DNA from: Endozoicomonas sp. G2_1
Lineage (GTDB): Bacteria; Pseudomonadota; Gammaproteobacteria; Enterobacterales; Alteromonadaceae
Assembly: GCF_017744155.1 (NCBI RefSeq)
Contig: NZ_JAGHQT010000008.1
Coordinates: forward strand, 1 to 64,000
DNA length: 64,000 bases
Reading direction: 5' to 3'
Each line of letters opens with the position of its first letter. Positions within the stretch are counted from its first letter, which is position 1. This document shows positions 8,876 through 24,614 of the stretch, in pieces. The position numbers and the translations under genes were made by a program. The notes under the pieces are model-generated. The model did not search any database. It worked only from the letters and a program-made list of their open reading frames with translations, and was not told the origin of the DNA.

Positions 8876-10525
8876 ATGAGTTCACTAAAACAAGTAGATA
8901 TGACGACCAACCGCCAAATTCACTCAATCAACAAACCAATATTTTTCGGCGTAGTCGGCTTAATTGGTGCTAGCTTCAGCTGTGTTATTCTTTTGGTTGC
9001 TGCACTATTTCTTAACAGTACAATTGAGTACGCCAAAACAGACAGTGAACAAACGGCAAATTTGATTGGTCAAGCTAGCTTAACGCTACTAAAAGCCGAT
9101 AATTACAATGCGCTCCAAAAGCAGCTAACCTCGCTCAACAAAGTCGACAGTATTAACTACGTTCACATATACACTAGCGATACCATCACAGGTAAAACGA
9201 GCTTTTTTTGCAGTTACAATCGCAGTACCGATTTCCCTGCAATCCCAGATAAAATTGATCAGATTAATCAGCTTAGCGTTGCTCGTTATCAAAATGGTTT
9301 GATTGAATTTATCGTCCCCATTGTTGAAAACAACATCCGCTACGGCTACGTCTATATCCAGATGAATGACAAAAAGATAAGTGCGGCTAAATCACAGGTC
9401 TTTATTGTTATTCTAATATTTATTATTAGCTTGTTGTTGATATCACTCTTTGTTTCAAAAAGAATTAAACATTTGTTAACGACTCCCTTAGAGGTGATGA
9501 CTGCCGATATTCAGCACATCGCGCAAAAAAAAGACTATCACTACCGCTGTCGCGAACTGCCTTATCAAGAGTTAGATATCGTTGCGAAAAACATCAATAT
9601 CATGCTGATGAGAACAGAAAAACATATCAGCAAGCAGCAAGATGCTGAACAAGAAATTCTCAAGTTAAACCAAGAGTTGGAAGATAAAGTTAGTTCCCGG
9701 ACAAAAGCGCTCAAAGAGTCCAATCAAGAATTGCTGTCAACATTGGATAAGCTTCACAAATTCCAAAATCAACTAGTTGAAAGTGAAAAAATGGCTTCAC
9801 TTGGTGATATGGTTGCTGGCGTCGCGCATGAAGTGAACACACCAATAGGCTTAGGGGTAACAGCTTCGACCTTGCTCAGCGATCGGTTGGACGAAATCAA
9901 AGACGCGTTTGAGCAAAAAACGCTGAAGTCTAGCCAACTCAAAAAGTTCCTCAATGACGGTGAAGAGAATATTCAGATTATCTGTCGCAACCTCGACCGA
10001 GCTGCTGAATTAATTTCAAGCTTTAAAAAAGTTGCCGTTGATCAATCCAGTGAAGCAGACCGAGAGATTAACCTTGAACACTTCATTCAGGATGTCTTTT
10101 TAACGCTAGCACCTGAAACTAAAGGTAAGTGTTTGTTAGAACTCAATTGCGCTGACAATATCGATGTCATCACCAAGCCGGGACCACTTAACCAGATTAT
10201 TGTTAATTTAGTGATGAATAGTATTATTCATGGCTTTGAACACACTAACGACGGAAAAATTACGTTATCAATCAGCCAAGTTGGTCAGCAGCTATTAATG
10301 CAATATCAAGATAATGGCTGTGGCATCGCTGATGATATTCAAGACAAAATATTCGAACCATTCACCACCACCAAGCGCGGTGAAGGTGGCAGTGGTTTAG
10401 GCTTGCATTTAGTCTATAACTTGGTCACACAAGCACTTGGCGGCACGATTGCGCTCGTTAACAAAAATGAATCAGGCGTTAGCTTTGAAATCAACTTCCC
10501 AATCACATCAACTAGATTAGACTAG
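8876..10525 (+). CDS. Membrane sensor histidine kinase
   Basis: 549 residues. One membrane helix near residues 22-50, a periplasmic sensor domain to about 170, a second helix (VFIVILIFIISLLLISLFV), a HAMP-like linker, a coiled coil (about 255-305), then the kinase core. The phosphorylated histidine is H318 in VAGVAHEVNTPIG; N box (NLVMNSIIHG), G1 (DNGCGI) and G2 (GGSGLGLHLV) are all present. It has no receiver or Hpt domain. It lies 235 bases before arcA on the same strand, which invites but does not prove a link: it is unlike ArcB or ArcS, which carry PAS and receiver domains. There is no clear ribosome binding site for either the first ATG or the one at 8900. Confidence 0.85.
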   Translation: MSSLKQVDMTTNRQIHSINKPIFFGVVGLIGASFSCVILLVAALFLNSTIEYAKTDSEQTANLIGQASLTLLKADNYNALQKQLTSLNKVDSINYVHIYTSDTITGKTSFFCSYNRSTDFPAIPDKIDQINQLSVARYQNGLIEFIVPIVENNIRYGYVYIQMNDKKISAAKSQVFIVILIFIISLLLISLFVSKRIKHLLTTPLEVMTADIQHIAQKKDYHYRCRELPYQELDIVAKNINIMLMRTEKHISKQQDAEQEILKLNQELEDKVSSRTKALKESNQELLSTLDKLHKFQNQLVESEKMASLGDMVAGVAHEVNTPIGLGVTASTLLSDRLDEIKDAFEQKTLKSSQLKKFLNDGEENIQIICRNLDRAAELISSFKKVAVDQSSEADREINLEHFIQDVFLTLAPETKGKCLLELNCADNIDVITKPGPLNQIIVNLVMNSIIHGFEHTNDGKITLSISQVGQQLLMQYQDNGCGIADDIQDKIFEPFTTTKRGEGGSGLGLHLVYNLVTQALGGTIALVNKNESGVSFEINFPITSTRLD

Positions 10526-10760
10526 TCATTACTAAAAGCAGCTTTATCATATAGTTAGTTTTACTATTTTTTGCACAATTAGTTTTAATTGACTAAGATA
10601 GCGTTATAAACGTTAACAACTTGTAAACAGCATTCGTTAAAACTCTGTAAATAATTAGTCTTGTTAGCAATAGTATGTAACAATTGGCAGATAGCACTTT
10701 ATGTAAATATCTTGCTATAAAATAAAGCAAAACAGATCAAATAGTAAACGGAATAGCATA

Positions 10761-11459
10761 ATGCATAAACCTAATATTCTAATCGTAGAAGATGAAGAAG
10801 TTACACGCTTTAGTTTGCGTAACTTATTCGAAGCTGAAGGTTACCAAGTCTTTGAAGCGACCGATGGTCAAACCATGGACGATGCCCTAAAAGCTAATCG
10901 CATCAACTTAGTGATTATGGATATTAACTTACCCGGTAAGAATGGTTTATTGCTCGCGCGTGAGCTAACTAGTAATCCAGATTTAGGGCTTATTTTCTTG
11001 ACGGGTCGCGACAACGACATCGACAAAATTCTCGGCTTGGAAATTGGTGCCGACGATTACTTAACTAAGCCGTTTAATCCTCGTGAATTAACCATTCGCG
11101 CTCGCAATATCTTGAGCCGCATTAGTCATCAGCCTCAGCTTGATAGTTCGGTGATCAAATTCAATCAGTGGACACTAGATGGCAATTCGCGACAAATGAC
11201 CTCGCCAGACGGCGAAGTGTTAGCAATTCCAAGAGGTGAATATCGCGCCTTGCGTTTATTGATTAAAAATGCCGGTCAAATTGTTACCCGACAGCAATTG
11301 ATTAAAGAAATGACAGGCAGAGAGTTACGTCCAAACGACAGAACTGTCGACGTTACTATTCGCCGCTTGAGAAAGCACTTTGAAACAGCGACAAATTCAC
11401 CTGAACTGATTAATACAATTCACGGCGAAGGTTATCGCTTTGTTGGCTCTGTAGAATAA
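10761..11459 (+). CDS. arcA: Aerobic respiration response regulator ArcA
   Basis: 232 residues, OmpR family. The receiver domain is very close to E. coli ArcA as I recall it: acidic pocket E10-D11, phosphoacceptor D54 in [19 protein letters not shown], and K103 in [11 protein letters not shown]. The C-terminal winged helix ends in the ArcA-like stretch [20 protein letters not shown] followed by IHGEGYRF. ArcA represses aerobic respiratory genes and activates fermentative ones under low oxygen. In Shewanella it is phosphorylated through the separate Hpt protein HptA from the sensor ArcS; here an Hpt gene converges on arcA, 33 bases downstream. The 235-base upstream gap is AT-rich and holds the promoter. 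Confidence 0.96.
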   Translation: MHKPNILIVEDEEVTRFSLRNLFEAEGYQVFEATDGQTMDDALKANRINLVIMDINLPGKNGLLLARELTSNPDLGLIFLTGRDNDIDKILGLEIGADDYLTKPFNPRELTIRARNILSRISHQPQLDSSVIKFNQWTLDGNSRQMTSPDGEVLAIPRGEYRALRLLIKNAGQIVTRQQLIKEMTGRELRPNDRTVDVTIRRLRKHFETATNSPELINTIHGEGYRFVGSVE

Positions 11460-11492
11460 GCCAACACTTTACTGGCTATCTAGGCTGAGGGT

Positions 11493-11822
11493 TTAGTTAT
11501 CGCTCAGCCAGGTTTCAAATTGAGCAATCCCTTCACTGTTTAGTTGTTCAAATACAGCAATTTTACCGCCAAATAACTCAGTATTAGTTTCATGCTCTGC
11601 TTGCGCTAGCTGCTGCTGCAATTCAGTCATGCCAACGCTACTCGCCGCCCCTTTCATCTTATGACAATGTTGACGCCATAACTCTTGATTTTCTTGCTCT
11701 GCTGCAGTTTTGATATCAAGCAAATATTGCTGCGCTTGCTCAACATACAAAGCCAACATTTGTTCAACAACACTTTTCGGCAACTGCTCGATATAACCTT
11801 TGAGTAAATTTGTATCTAACAT
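11493..11822 (-). CDS. Stand-alone histidine phosphotransfer (Hpt) protein, HptA-like
   Basis: A single Hpt domain. The phosphorylated histidine is in HCHKMKGAASSVGM (H54 counting from the start used here), the normal HxxKG context. The longest frame opens at 11879, but the ATG at 11822 gives a 109-residue protein, the usual size of an Hpt module, with a GGA about 9 bases upstream; the ATG at 11852 has GGCAGG directly against it, too close to work well. It converges on arcA. By analogy with Shewanella HptA I infer that it carries phosphate from a hybrid sensor kinase to ArcA; no such hybrid kinase is in the window. Confidence 0.88.
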   Translation of the reverse strand: MLDTNLLKGYIEQLPKSVVEQMLALYVEQAQQYLLDIKTAAEQENQELWRQHCHKMKGAASSVGMTELQQQLAQAEHETNTELFGGKIAVFEQLNSEGIAQFETWLSDN

Positions 11823-12172
11823 AAATTCAAATCCGTGATAGTTTGGCTTCATCCTGCCGATTAACGATACAAAGATCAATAGTTAACCATCTAGGTTTCA
11901 CCGTTTGACTGTAAACTAGCCGTAACTGTTAAAAGATAATCATTTGACAATAAAACGGTTAGCCATTGCTTTTGTTATCGAATTATTTGAGAATACCCGA
12001 CCTTTTTACTAGGTTTTTGACTAAGCTATAGCAAGTAAAACTAGTAAAGCCAGTGTTAGCGCGTGATTAATGACCTTTCAAGGCTCGCATTTTAGAGCTG
12101 TTTAGGTATAAAATATGCCGCTTCATTTTGCCAGATAACAACTTGTAACCAAGACTAAGTAGCGGAGTAGTA

Positions 12173-13099
12173 ATGCCGACATCTATGCCTGATATTGCCA
12201 ACCACACTAAGGCACAAACCGAAGGTCGACTCGACTGGGTGGGTATGGGCGATATTGAAATGCCAATTATGATTGCATCTCAAGACCAATCACAGCGTAT
12301 GGTTTCTGCTTATATTGACGCTTATGTCAATTTAAAAGATCCTCACGCCAAAGGCATTCACATGTCTCGTTTGTATCTGTTACTTGATGAATTATCAACG
12401 GAAAATACACTCAACTATCAAAGTCTAGTCAGCCTACTCGACGGTTTTGTTAGCAGCCACCAAGATCTCAGCGACAGTGCCAAAGTTAATATTAACTTTG
12501 ACTACCACTTACGCCGCAAATCTTTAATCAGTGGCAAGCAAGGTTGGAAAGCCTACCCAATTACCTTGTCAGGCAGCTTGGTTGAAGGCAAGTTATCGAT
12601 TGAATTATCAATTGATGTTCGCTACTCATCTACTTGCCCTTGTTCTGCAGCATTAGCAAGACAGTTAATCCAAAAGGCATTTACAGAACAGTTTGATCAA
12701 GACAGCATCGACTTTGACAAAGTTCATCAATGGCTCGGTACCACCGAAGGTATTGTCGCAACTCCACATAGCCAGCGCTCCATTGCGACAGTAAAAGTGA
12801 AGCTCAATGCCGCTTGTAATGAATTTCCTATTGTTAGTCTCGTTGACACCATAGAGCAAGCACTACAAACCCCAGTGCAAGCAGCGGTTAAACGGGCTGA
12901 TGAGCAAGAGTTTGCTCGCTTAAATGGACAAAACTTAATGTTTTGTGAAGATGCGGCAAGACGTTTGAAACACGCTCTTAACCAAAACAATCTATTTGAC
13001 GATTTCTGGCTCAAAGTAAATCACTTAGAATCACTACATGCCCACAATGCGGTTTCAATGGCAACTAAAGGCATTGAAAACGGTTATTCATCTAATTAA
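12173..13099 (+). CDS. folE2: GTP cyclohydrolase FolE2 (type IB)
   Basis: 308 residues, close to the family norm. FolE2 converts GTP to dihydroneopterin triphosphate, the first step of folate synthesis, using a metal other than zinc if need be. The metal-binding active-site cysteine lies in [15 protein letters not shown]. The typical N-terminal segment ([13 protein letters not shown]) is present. A good ribosome binding site (AGCGGAG) precedes the ATG. In organisms that also keep FolE1 this gene is often under Zur control; I saw no Zur box that I could defend. About 290 bases upstream separate it from the Hpt gene. Confidence 0.95.
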   Translation: MPTSMPDIANHTKAQTEGRLDWVGMGDIEMPIMIASQDQSQRMVSAYIDAYVNLKDPHAKGIHMSRLYLLLDELSTENTLNYQSLVSLLDGFVSSHQDLSDSAKVNINFDYHLRRKSLISGKQGWKAYPITLSGSLVEGKLSIELSIDVRYSSTCPCSAALARQLIQKAFTEQFDQDSIDFDKVHQWLGTTEGIVATPHSQRSIATVKVKLNAACNEFPIVSLVDTIEQALQTPVQAAVKRADEQEFARLNGQNLMFCEDAARRLKHALNQNNLFDDFWLKVNHLESLHAHNAVSMATKGIENGYSSN

Positions 13100-13705
13100 T
13101 CCGAACTTAGGTTAATTAACTAAGCAACTTAACAAAGTTCATCTGCTTATTCGGGAAGCTAGCTATGCTTCCCGACGCTCTCTGCTCTACTGCCTTTTCT
13201 TGTCATTCCTGCACTGAAATATCTCCCCCAGATACAGCTTATACTTACAGTTTTAAGCGATCAAATTCTCGTCTATACATGACGAATAAAATATGAATAT
13301 TATTCACACCTTATCTGCATAACCGATGCATAACCAAATAAAACCAATCAATAACCTTTATTTATAACATCTCGTAATAAATTTACGTCTTTTTAGTCTA
13401 AAAAGCCACCAGCAGCAAACAAGCAAAATAAAAGTTAATTATTATCAATATAATAGCGAGAAATATAAACAGCGCGAATCGTAAATATGTAACAAAAGCA
13501 CGAGTAAATACTCTATTCCCGATTGACCTTTAGTATAATTGTGTTTAGTGTAGGGAGTTCATTCGGGGGGGTGAGCAGGGTATTTATGCAGTTTTTTCAT
13601 AAAACCATTCTAATAACCACACTCTGCAGCCATTAATTATGCATTTCATTGACTACAAACAAATATTAGCAAAATCGTCATTGAGGCAGTAATTGGAGAG
13701 AACAG
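13100..13705. other. Long intergenic region and gltB leader
   Basis: 606 bases without a credible gene. A perfect 9-base inverted repeat (TCGGGAAGC, 7-base loop, GCTTCCCGA) lies at 13151-13175, 52 bases after folE2; no T run follows, so it may be a weak terminator. The rest is AT-rich. TATAAT at 13534-13539 could be the gltB -10 element, giving a leader of about 165 bases, but I see no matching -35. The long leader would leave room for Lrp-type control as in enterics; this is only a suggestion. Confidence 0.45.
13151..13175. repeat. Perfect 9-base inverted repeat after folE2
   Basis: Arms TCGGGAAGC (13151-13159) and GCTTCCCGA (13167-13175) flank a 7-base loop. It could form a stable stem at the end of the folE2 transcript, but lacks the T tract of an intrinsic terminator. 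Confidence 0.6.
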
Positions 13706-19617
<5,912 letters not shown>

Positions 19618-19637
19618 TTTCAAAAACCAATAATTTA

Positions 19638-19685
19638 TTGACTCTACTTAGCATAAAAAATACTGAGTAGAGTCAAATTATTCTT
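19638..19685 (+). terminator. Terminator-like hairpin after gltD
   Basis: An 11-base perfect stem, TTGACTCTACT (19638-19648) with AGTAGAGTCAA (19666-19676), has a 17-base loop and is followed by ATTATTCTTG, a weak T-rich tail. It starts 20 bases after the gltD stop codon. Confidence 0.65.
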
Positions 19686-19784
19686 GTTTCAAATCACATA
19701 TTCCCATCGTTAGATTTTGTCCCGTACTTAATAAACTGTTATTATTTAACCAAGTAAGAATTTTTATAGGGTTTTGCAGTACCT

Positions 19785-21584
19785 GTGCAGCAACATTCTC
19801 AACAACGCATGATCAGCATTGTCTTTGTCATTATGTTTACCTCTTTGGTAATCGTATGTTGTTATGTCGCGCTAAATAAAATTAAGCAAAACACTGAACA
19901 AAATATTAAGAACACCATGCAAACAGTGCTGATTAGTGTTCAAGAAGCTCACCATATTTTGGTTGCTCAACGAATGATTGCCATTGAGAGCTTAGCCGAG
20001 TCGCCTGAGCTTGTCAGATACAGCCAAGAGCTATTGGCCATGCACAGTGCCAAACAAAGCACTAAAGATAGCCAAGCACTGCATCAATTAAGGCGAACGA
20101 TATCTCCTTTGCTCAATAAATTTGGCGATCGTGGCTTTTTCATTATTGCACCTGACTTTATTAGCATTGCCTCGATGCGCGACGTCAATATTGGTCACAT
20201 AAATCTGATTCACCAGCAAGAGCCAAATCGCTTAAAACAGGCTTTTCAGGGTAAAACGACGTTTATTCCACCAGTTCAATCAGATGTGCCAATTCACCGA
20301 GGCTTTGGCTATCTCATCGACAATGCTGATACCATGTTTATCACTACACCGATTGCCGATCAAAACGGACAAATTATCGCGGTATTGGCATTGAGATTAG
20401 ATCCAATCAAGCACTTTTCTGACATTACACAATTGGGTCGTTTGGGCGATTCAGGTGAAACCTATGCTTTTAATAAAAAAGGTATTTTACTCACTGAAAG
20501 CCGTTTTGCTTATCAATTGATCAAAACAAACCTAGTACCGCTGGGGCAAAGCAACATATCAAACTTGCGCATTGCTGACCCAGGAGGCAATTTACTCAGC
20601 GGTTACCAACCGACGATTGAGCGAAAGGATATGCCATTAACAACAATGGCTGAACAAGCAATACACGGGAAAAGTGGCAGTAATTTAGACGGTTATCGAG
20701 ACTACCGCGGCGTTGAAGTTATGGGCGCTTGGATATGGGATCACCAATTCGGTTTTGGTTTAACCACTGAAATAGACAAGTCAGAAGCACTGCAAAGCTA
20801 TTACGACACACGGGACACTTTTGTTTTAACCATAGTCTTCACCTTTATGCTAGGTGCCGTATTGATCGCCATTATGATTCGCGGGCAACGCTTAGCTAAA
20901 AAACAAATCTTACTTGCCAATAGAAACCTAGAACACAAAGTGCAAGAGCGCACCGCGGAGCTCGAACAAGCAAAACGCAATTTGTCATATGTCATCAAAG
21001 AATTAGAAGTACTAGCAATTACCGATTCATTGACTAATTTAGCCAACCGCCGTCACTTCGACAACCAGCTCAAACAAGAGTGGAAACGCTGTTTACGCCA
21101 TCACAAACCACTCTCACTGATCTTATTTGATGTCGATAGTTTCAAACAATACAACGACAGATATGGCCATTCCGGTGGTGACGAGTGTTTGGTGCAAATA
21201 GCCGAAATGTTGGCACATTCTAATTTGGCCAAACGCCCCGGCGATTTGATTGCTCGCTACGGCGGTGAAGAATTTGTGGTTTTGCTCAGCGATGCTGACG
21301 AGGATTACACCCGCGCGGTCGCAGAACGTATTCGCGATGGCGTCAGTCAATTATCAATCTCTCATGACTGTACGAAAGTCGCTGAAAGCAATCATGTTAC
21401 TGTCAGTGTTGGCTTTGCCGTTGCTCGAATCGAACAAGAGCTAACGCCTGAGGACTTGCTGGTACAGGCTGATGAAGCGCTCTATCTCGCTAAACACTCT
21501 GGCCGCAATCGCGTATGCCAGTACCTAGACACGAGTGAAAGCGACAACGTCACCAAAATGCACAAGAAACCAACAGAGTCGTAA
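19785..21584 (+). CDS. Membrane diguanylate cyclase with periplasmic sensor domain
   Basis: 599 residues. A first membrane helix near residues 9-30, a large periplasmic region to about 345 that looks like a double-Cache sensor, a second helix (FVLTIVFTFMLGAVLIAIMI), a coiled coil (about 375-410) and a GGDEF domain. The active site is RYGGEEFVVLL (near residue 490), with the metal-binding aspartate in LILFDVDSFKQYND, so it should make cyclic di-GMP. I see no RxxD inhibitory site five residues before GGEEF: the residues there read AKRPGDLIARYGGEEF, which contains RPGD, an R-x-x-D arrangement a little upstream. The start is a GTG; an ATG 24 bases later is the alternative. Confidence 0.88.
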   Translation: MQQHSQQRMISIVFVIMFTSLVIVCCYVALNKIKQNTEQNIKNTMQTVLISVQEAHHILVAQRMIAIESLAESPELVRYSQELLAMHSAKQSTKDSQALHQLRRTISPLLNKFGDRGFFIIAPDFISIASMRDVNIGHINLIHQQEPNRLKQAFQGKTTFIPPVQSDVPIHRGFGYLIDNADTMFITTPIADQNGQIIAVLALRLDPIKHFSDITQLGRLGDSGETYAFNKKGILLTESRFAYQLIKTNLVPLGQSNISNLRIADPGGNLLSGYQPTIERKDMPLTTMAEQAIHGKSGSNLDGYRDYRGVEVMGAWIWDHQFGFGLTTEIDKSEALQSYYDTRDTFVLTIVFTFMLGAVLIAIMIRGQRLAKKQILLANRNLEHKVQERTAELEQAKRNLSYVIKELEVLAITDSLTNLANRRHFDNQLKQEWKRCLRHHKPLSLILFDVDSFKQYNDRYGHSGGDECLVQIAEMLAHSNLAKRPGDLIARYGGEEFVVLLSDADEDYTRAVAERIRDGVSQLSISHDCTKVAESNHVTVSVGFAVARIEQELTPEDLLVQADEALYLAKHSGRNRVCQYLDTSESDNVTKMHKKPTES

Positions 21585-21612
21585 CTTTATTTTCGTCAAT
21601 GCTTGCCTGACT

Positions 21613-21641
21613 GATTAGCAAAGTGCACACTATTGCTAATC
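21613..21641. repeat. 9-base inverted repeat between cyclase and dUTPase genes
   Basis: GATTAGCAA (21613-21621) and TTGCTAATC (21633-21641) are perfect arms around an 11-base loop. A T run (21655-21660) follows 13 bases later, too far for a standard terminator. It may end the cyclase transcript or shape the dUTPase leader. Confidence 0.5.
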
Positions 21642-21664
21642 AACATTAATGAGATTTTTTGACA

Positions 21665-22318
21665 ATGACCAGCCCTCTTTTTTCCGATAAATCAGTAGCG
21701 ATTAATCAAGTACGTCAAATGCTTGCTCTGCAAGATGCTATGAATACTAAAGTCAGCGCTACATGGCGTGACAACAACTATGAATGGTACCGCGCGATTT
21801 GGGTTGAGTGTGCTGAAATGCTCGATCACTACGGCTGGAAATGGTGGAAACACCAAGAAATTGACGTTGCTCAAGTACAGCTTGAATTAGTTGACATTTT
21901 TCACTTTGGTTTAAGCTTGAGATTGGTCGCGGGCGGTGATGTTGGTGCTATCGCTAGCCAAGTGGTTAATGAATTTGAACAGCTCGAACAAGACAATCAA
22001 CAAGGTGACTTTAAAGTCGCACTAGAAGCTCTGGCAAGTGCTGCTGTTAGTGAAAAGGCATTCGATGCCTTAGCCTTTGCTCAGTGTTTATTGTTAATTG
22101 ATATGGATCTAACGGAACTGTTTCGTCAGTACGTCGGTAAGAATACCTTGAACTTTTTCCGTCAAGATCACGGCTACAAAGACGGCAGCTATATTAAAGT
22201 GTGGCACGGTCAAGAAGATAACGAAGTATTAGCAACTGTGGTAAAAGCATTAGACCCGAGTGCCGATGACTTTCAAAGCCAAGTATATCAAGCATTACAG
22301 AGCAACTATCCAAACTAA
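21665..22318 (+). CDS. Dimeric all-alpha dUTP diphosphatase
   Basis: 217 residues of the dimeric dUTPase/MazG-like helical superfamily, unrelated to the trimeric Dut enzyme. The metal-binding E-x-x-E and E-x-x-D motifs are seen in WYRAIWVECAEMLDHYGWKW and in VQLELVDIFHFGLSLRL. It hydrolyses dUTP (and probably dUDP) to dUMP, limiting uracil in DNA and feeding thymidylate synthesis. The frame opens at a TTG at 21659; the ATG at 21665 is the natural start. It is a single gene. Confidence 0.88.
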   Translation: MTSPLFSDKSVAINQVRQMLALQDAMNTKVSATWRDNNYEWYRAIWVECAEMLDHYGWKWWKHQEIDVAQVQLELVDIFHFGLSLRLVAGGDVGAIASQVVNEFEQLEQDNQQGDFKVALEALASAAVSEKAFDALAFAQCLLLIDMDLTELFRQYVGKNTLNFFRQDHGYKDGSYIKVWHGQEDNEVLATVVKALDPSADDFQSQVYQALQSNYPN

Positions 22319-22438
22319 GTAACACTCACTTAGACCAAGACCAAGCGCTGCGATTACCTCTGGCATAAATTCTGCTTATTTCATTTAGAATTTTTATCTA
22401 AACGAAATACTGTCAAGAATTTATCTGTTGGAGTTACT

Positions 22439-23101
22439 ATGGAACTTATTCTTTTCGCTATGCTTGGTCTTATTGTCACTGTCGCTGTGCTAGCAAGTCG
22501 ACTCAATGACAACAGCTTCCCCTTTCCATTTGATCGCAAAAGTAGTGTCTTCACTCCTGCGGAAAAAAACTTTCAAACATTAGTAGAACGCGCACTTGGT
22601 GACGAATATCGCATTTTAAATCGAGTTAAGCTCAGCGATATTGTTACTATTCGCAATGGCGTGTCAAAAAAAGCTTCACAAACAGCGATTAACAATGCCA
22701 ACAACAAGTACTTAGATTTTGTGATTTGTGACCGCAATAGCATGCAATTACTCGGGACCATAGATTTAGTCGATACCCAAGGTAAAGGTTACAAGGTGAA
22801 AAAGGACTGGTTTGTCAGCGGTGCCCTAGAAGCGGCAGCAATTCCGCACATTCGCATCAAAATCAAAAGCAATTATACCGTTGATGAAATTCGCGCTTGT
22901 ATCAACAGTAAATTGTTAGGTCACAAGGTACTAGCACCTAAAATGGCTGGCCGTAAAATTCCAGCAAGCTTAATTAAGCCAAGACCGAAAAACACTGGCG
23001 TGCTGTCACCAACAGCCGTTAAAGCACCAGAGCAACTCGGTCATAGCAAACCGACACCAGCGCAAATTCCAGCACCACAGGTCGCAGCATTACCACATTA
23101 A
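22439..23101 (+). CDS. DUF2726 domain protein with N-terminal membrane anchor
   Basis: 220 residues. One membrane segment at residues 2-19, then a DUF2726 domain (FTPAEKNFQTLVERALGDEY through FVICDRNSMQLLGTIDL, about residues 40-110), a fold related to nuclease-like domains with unknown function, and a Pro/Ala-rich tail (last 55 residues) that is probably disordered. A strong GGAG lies 8 bases before the ATG. No functional partner is evident from neighbours. Confidence 0.8.
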   Translation: MELILFAMLGLIVTVAVLASRLNDNSFPFPFDRKSSVFTPAEKNFQTLVERALGDEYRILNRVKLSDIVTIRNGVSKKASQTAINNANNKYLDFVICDRNSMQLLGTIDLVDTQGKGYKVKKDWFVSGALEAAAIPHIRIKIKSNYTVDEIRACINSKLLGHKVLAPKMAGRKIPASLIKPRPKNTGVLSPTAVKAPEQLGHSKPTPAQIPAPQVAALPH

Positions 23102-23296
23102 CGCACCTGTTTTCGTAGAGCGATGGAAAATGACTTACCACCCATTGCTCTGCCCCTGGGTTTATTCCAGTTTCTGATGACGTGAAACTGCCGACTTACA
23201 ATCAATATCGCTCGTCAAAACAGCAACTTACTGTTGATATACTGAACAATTCATGTACAGTAAAACAAGCTGTTATATCAACATGGATTGCTGACA

Positions 23297-23830
23297 ATGA
23301 AACGCCTATCTAGCTCTCGTGGCTTTACCCTTATCGAACTTGTCGTGGTCATTGTAATTCTTGGTGTCATTAGCGCCGTTGCCCTCCCTCGCTTTATCAA
23401 TTTGAGCAATGACGCAAATACTGCAGTGTTACAAGGCGTTGTTGCCAGCCTGCGTTCAAGCTCTAATTTAATTCGCGCCAAAGCTCTAGTTGATAATGTC
23501 ACTAATGGCCAACTCGCAGTCAATAATACGCAAGTGAGGGTGCGTGGCGGTTACATGGATGGCCGCTGGAATTCAGCTATTCGACAAGTACTTGACTTAG
23601 GGCAAGACACTAGTTTTACCAACCGCAATGCCATATGTACCATCAACGAAGTTTGTGCTGTAGGCGCACAACGCAATGCTCCGGGACTTCCCATTTCAAC
23701 AACAGGTAACCGTGGCTTAGCGTTATTTTGGCAACGAGGACGGAGACTCGCTGACCGCTGTTACGCCTATTACTATAATCCTGGTAATGGTAGTGCGCCA
23801 AGCATTGGATTAGTAGACCAAGGCTGTTAA
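23297..23830 (+). CDS. Type IV pilin-like protein (orphan prepilin)
   Basis: 177 residues. The class-III leader is clear: a short basic leader ending in SSSRG, then FTLIELVVVIVILGVISAVALPRF with Glu at +5, so it should be cut and N-methylated by prepilin peptidase. The globular domain has a Cys pair (ICTINEVCAVG) and two more cysteines near the C-terminus (DRCYAYYY and the final QGC), suggesting two disulfides including a D-region loop. No pilus assembly genes are nearby. The frame opens at a TTG at 23288, but the ATG at 23297 gives a standard leader. MSHA-like or type II pseudopilin roles are both possible. Confidence 0.82.
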   Translation: MKRLSSSRGFTLIELVVVIVILGVISAVALPRFINLSNDANTAVLQGVVASLRSSSNLIRAKALVDNVTNGQLAVNNTQVRVRGGYMDGRWNSAIRQVLDLGQDTSFTNRNAICTINEVCAVGAQRNAPGLPISTTGNRGLALFWQRGRRLADRCYAYYYNPGNGSAPSIGLVDQGC

Positions 23831-23881
23831 TACCGCTCTGTTCCAGTATAATTGCGCCATTATTCGTCACGAGCAAGAGAT

Positions 23882-24592
23882 ATGAAAGCAGGTATTATTG
23901 GCGCAATGGAGCCAGAGGTAGCCATTTTAAAAGGCCAACTGACTAATCCAGAAGTAACAGAAATTGCGGGCTTCACTTTTTACCAAGGCCAACTTAACGG
24001 CGATGACGTCGTTATTGTGCAATCAGGCATAGGTAAAGTAGCAGCGGCTTTAGCGACAGTACTATTAATCGACAAATTTGCACCAGATTACGTCGTTAAC
24101 ACCGGCTCAGCTGGTGGTTTTGATCAAAGCCTGAAAGTGGGTGATATCGTGGTCAGTTCAGAAGTTCGTTATCACGATGTAAACTTAACGGTATTTGGTT
24201 ACGAGATTGGACAATTACCGGCTAACCCAGCGGCTTTTATTCCACACCCAACGTTAGTTGAAGCGGCTAAAAAAGGCATTGAAAAGCTCGACAATATCAA
24301 TACGCTAGTCGGCTTAATCACCACAGGTGATACTTTTATGACCGCTGATGAAGACATTGCCAAAGCACGCGCTAACTTCCCAACGATGGCGGCGGTAGAA
24401 ATGGAAGGTGCAGCAATTGCGCAAACTTGTCACAAGTTTGACGTGCCGTTTGTCGTCATTCGTTCAATGTCTGATATTGCCGGAAAAGAGTCACCAAGCT
24501 CATTTGAAGCATACTTAGAAACCGCCTCAGTTAATTCGTCACAGCTGGTATTAAACATGCTTGCTGAACTAAAGCACGACAAACTAAGTTAA
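23882..24592 (+). CDS. mtnN: 5'-methylthioadenosine/S-adenosylhomocysteine nucleosidase
   Basis: 236 residues, the normal Pfs/MtnN length. It removes adenine from MTA and SAH in methionine salvage and in autoinducer-2 synthesis. N-terminus [13 protein letters not shown] holds the catalytic-base glutamate region; [20 protein letters not shown] and the catalytic aspartate in RSMSDIAG are all typical. The longest frame starts at 23852, but the ATG at 23882 with AAGAGA upstream matches the family N-terminus exactly. A CbiB/AmpE-like gene follows after 22 bases. Confidence 0.96.
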   Translation: MKAGIIGAMEPEVAILKGQLTNPEVTEIAGFTFYQGQLNGDDVVIVQSGIGKVAAALATVLLIDKFAPDYVVNTGSAGGFDQSLKVGDIVVSSEVRYHDVNLTVFGYEIGQLPANPAAFIPHPTLVEAAKKGIEKLDNINTLVGLITTGDTFMTADEDIAKARANFPTMAAVEMEGAAIAQTCHKFDVPFVVIRSMSDIAGKESPSSFEAYLETASVNSSQLVLNMLAELKHDKLS

Positions 24593-24614
24593 TCTAGGGG
24601 AGCAGTATCAAGAC

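Noticed and set aside
8876-10525. Naming the sensor kinase ArcB or ArcS because it precedes arcA
   Set aside because: It has no PAS, receiver or Hpt domain, and there is a 235-base gap; only a generic kinase call is supported.
13523-13539. TTGACC followed by TATAAT upstream of gltB as a -35/-10 pair
   Set aside because: The two boxes are only 5 bases apart; TATAAT alone may be a -10 element but the pair is not a promoter.
21613-21660. Intrinsic terminator between the cyclase and dUTPase genes
   Set aside because: The stem is good, but the T run begins 13 bases after it, so it was listed only as an inverted repeat.
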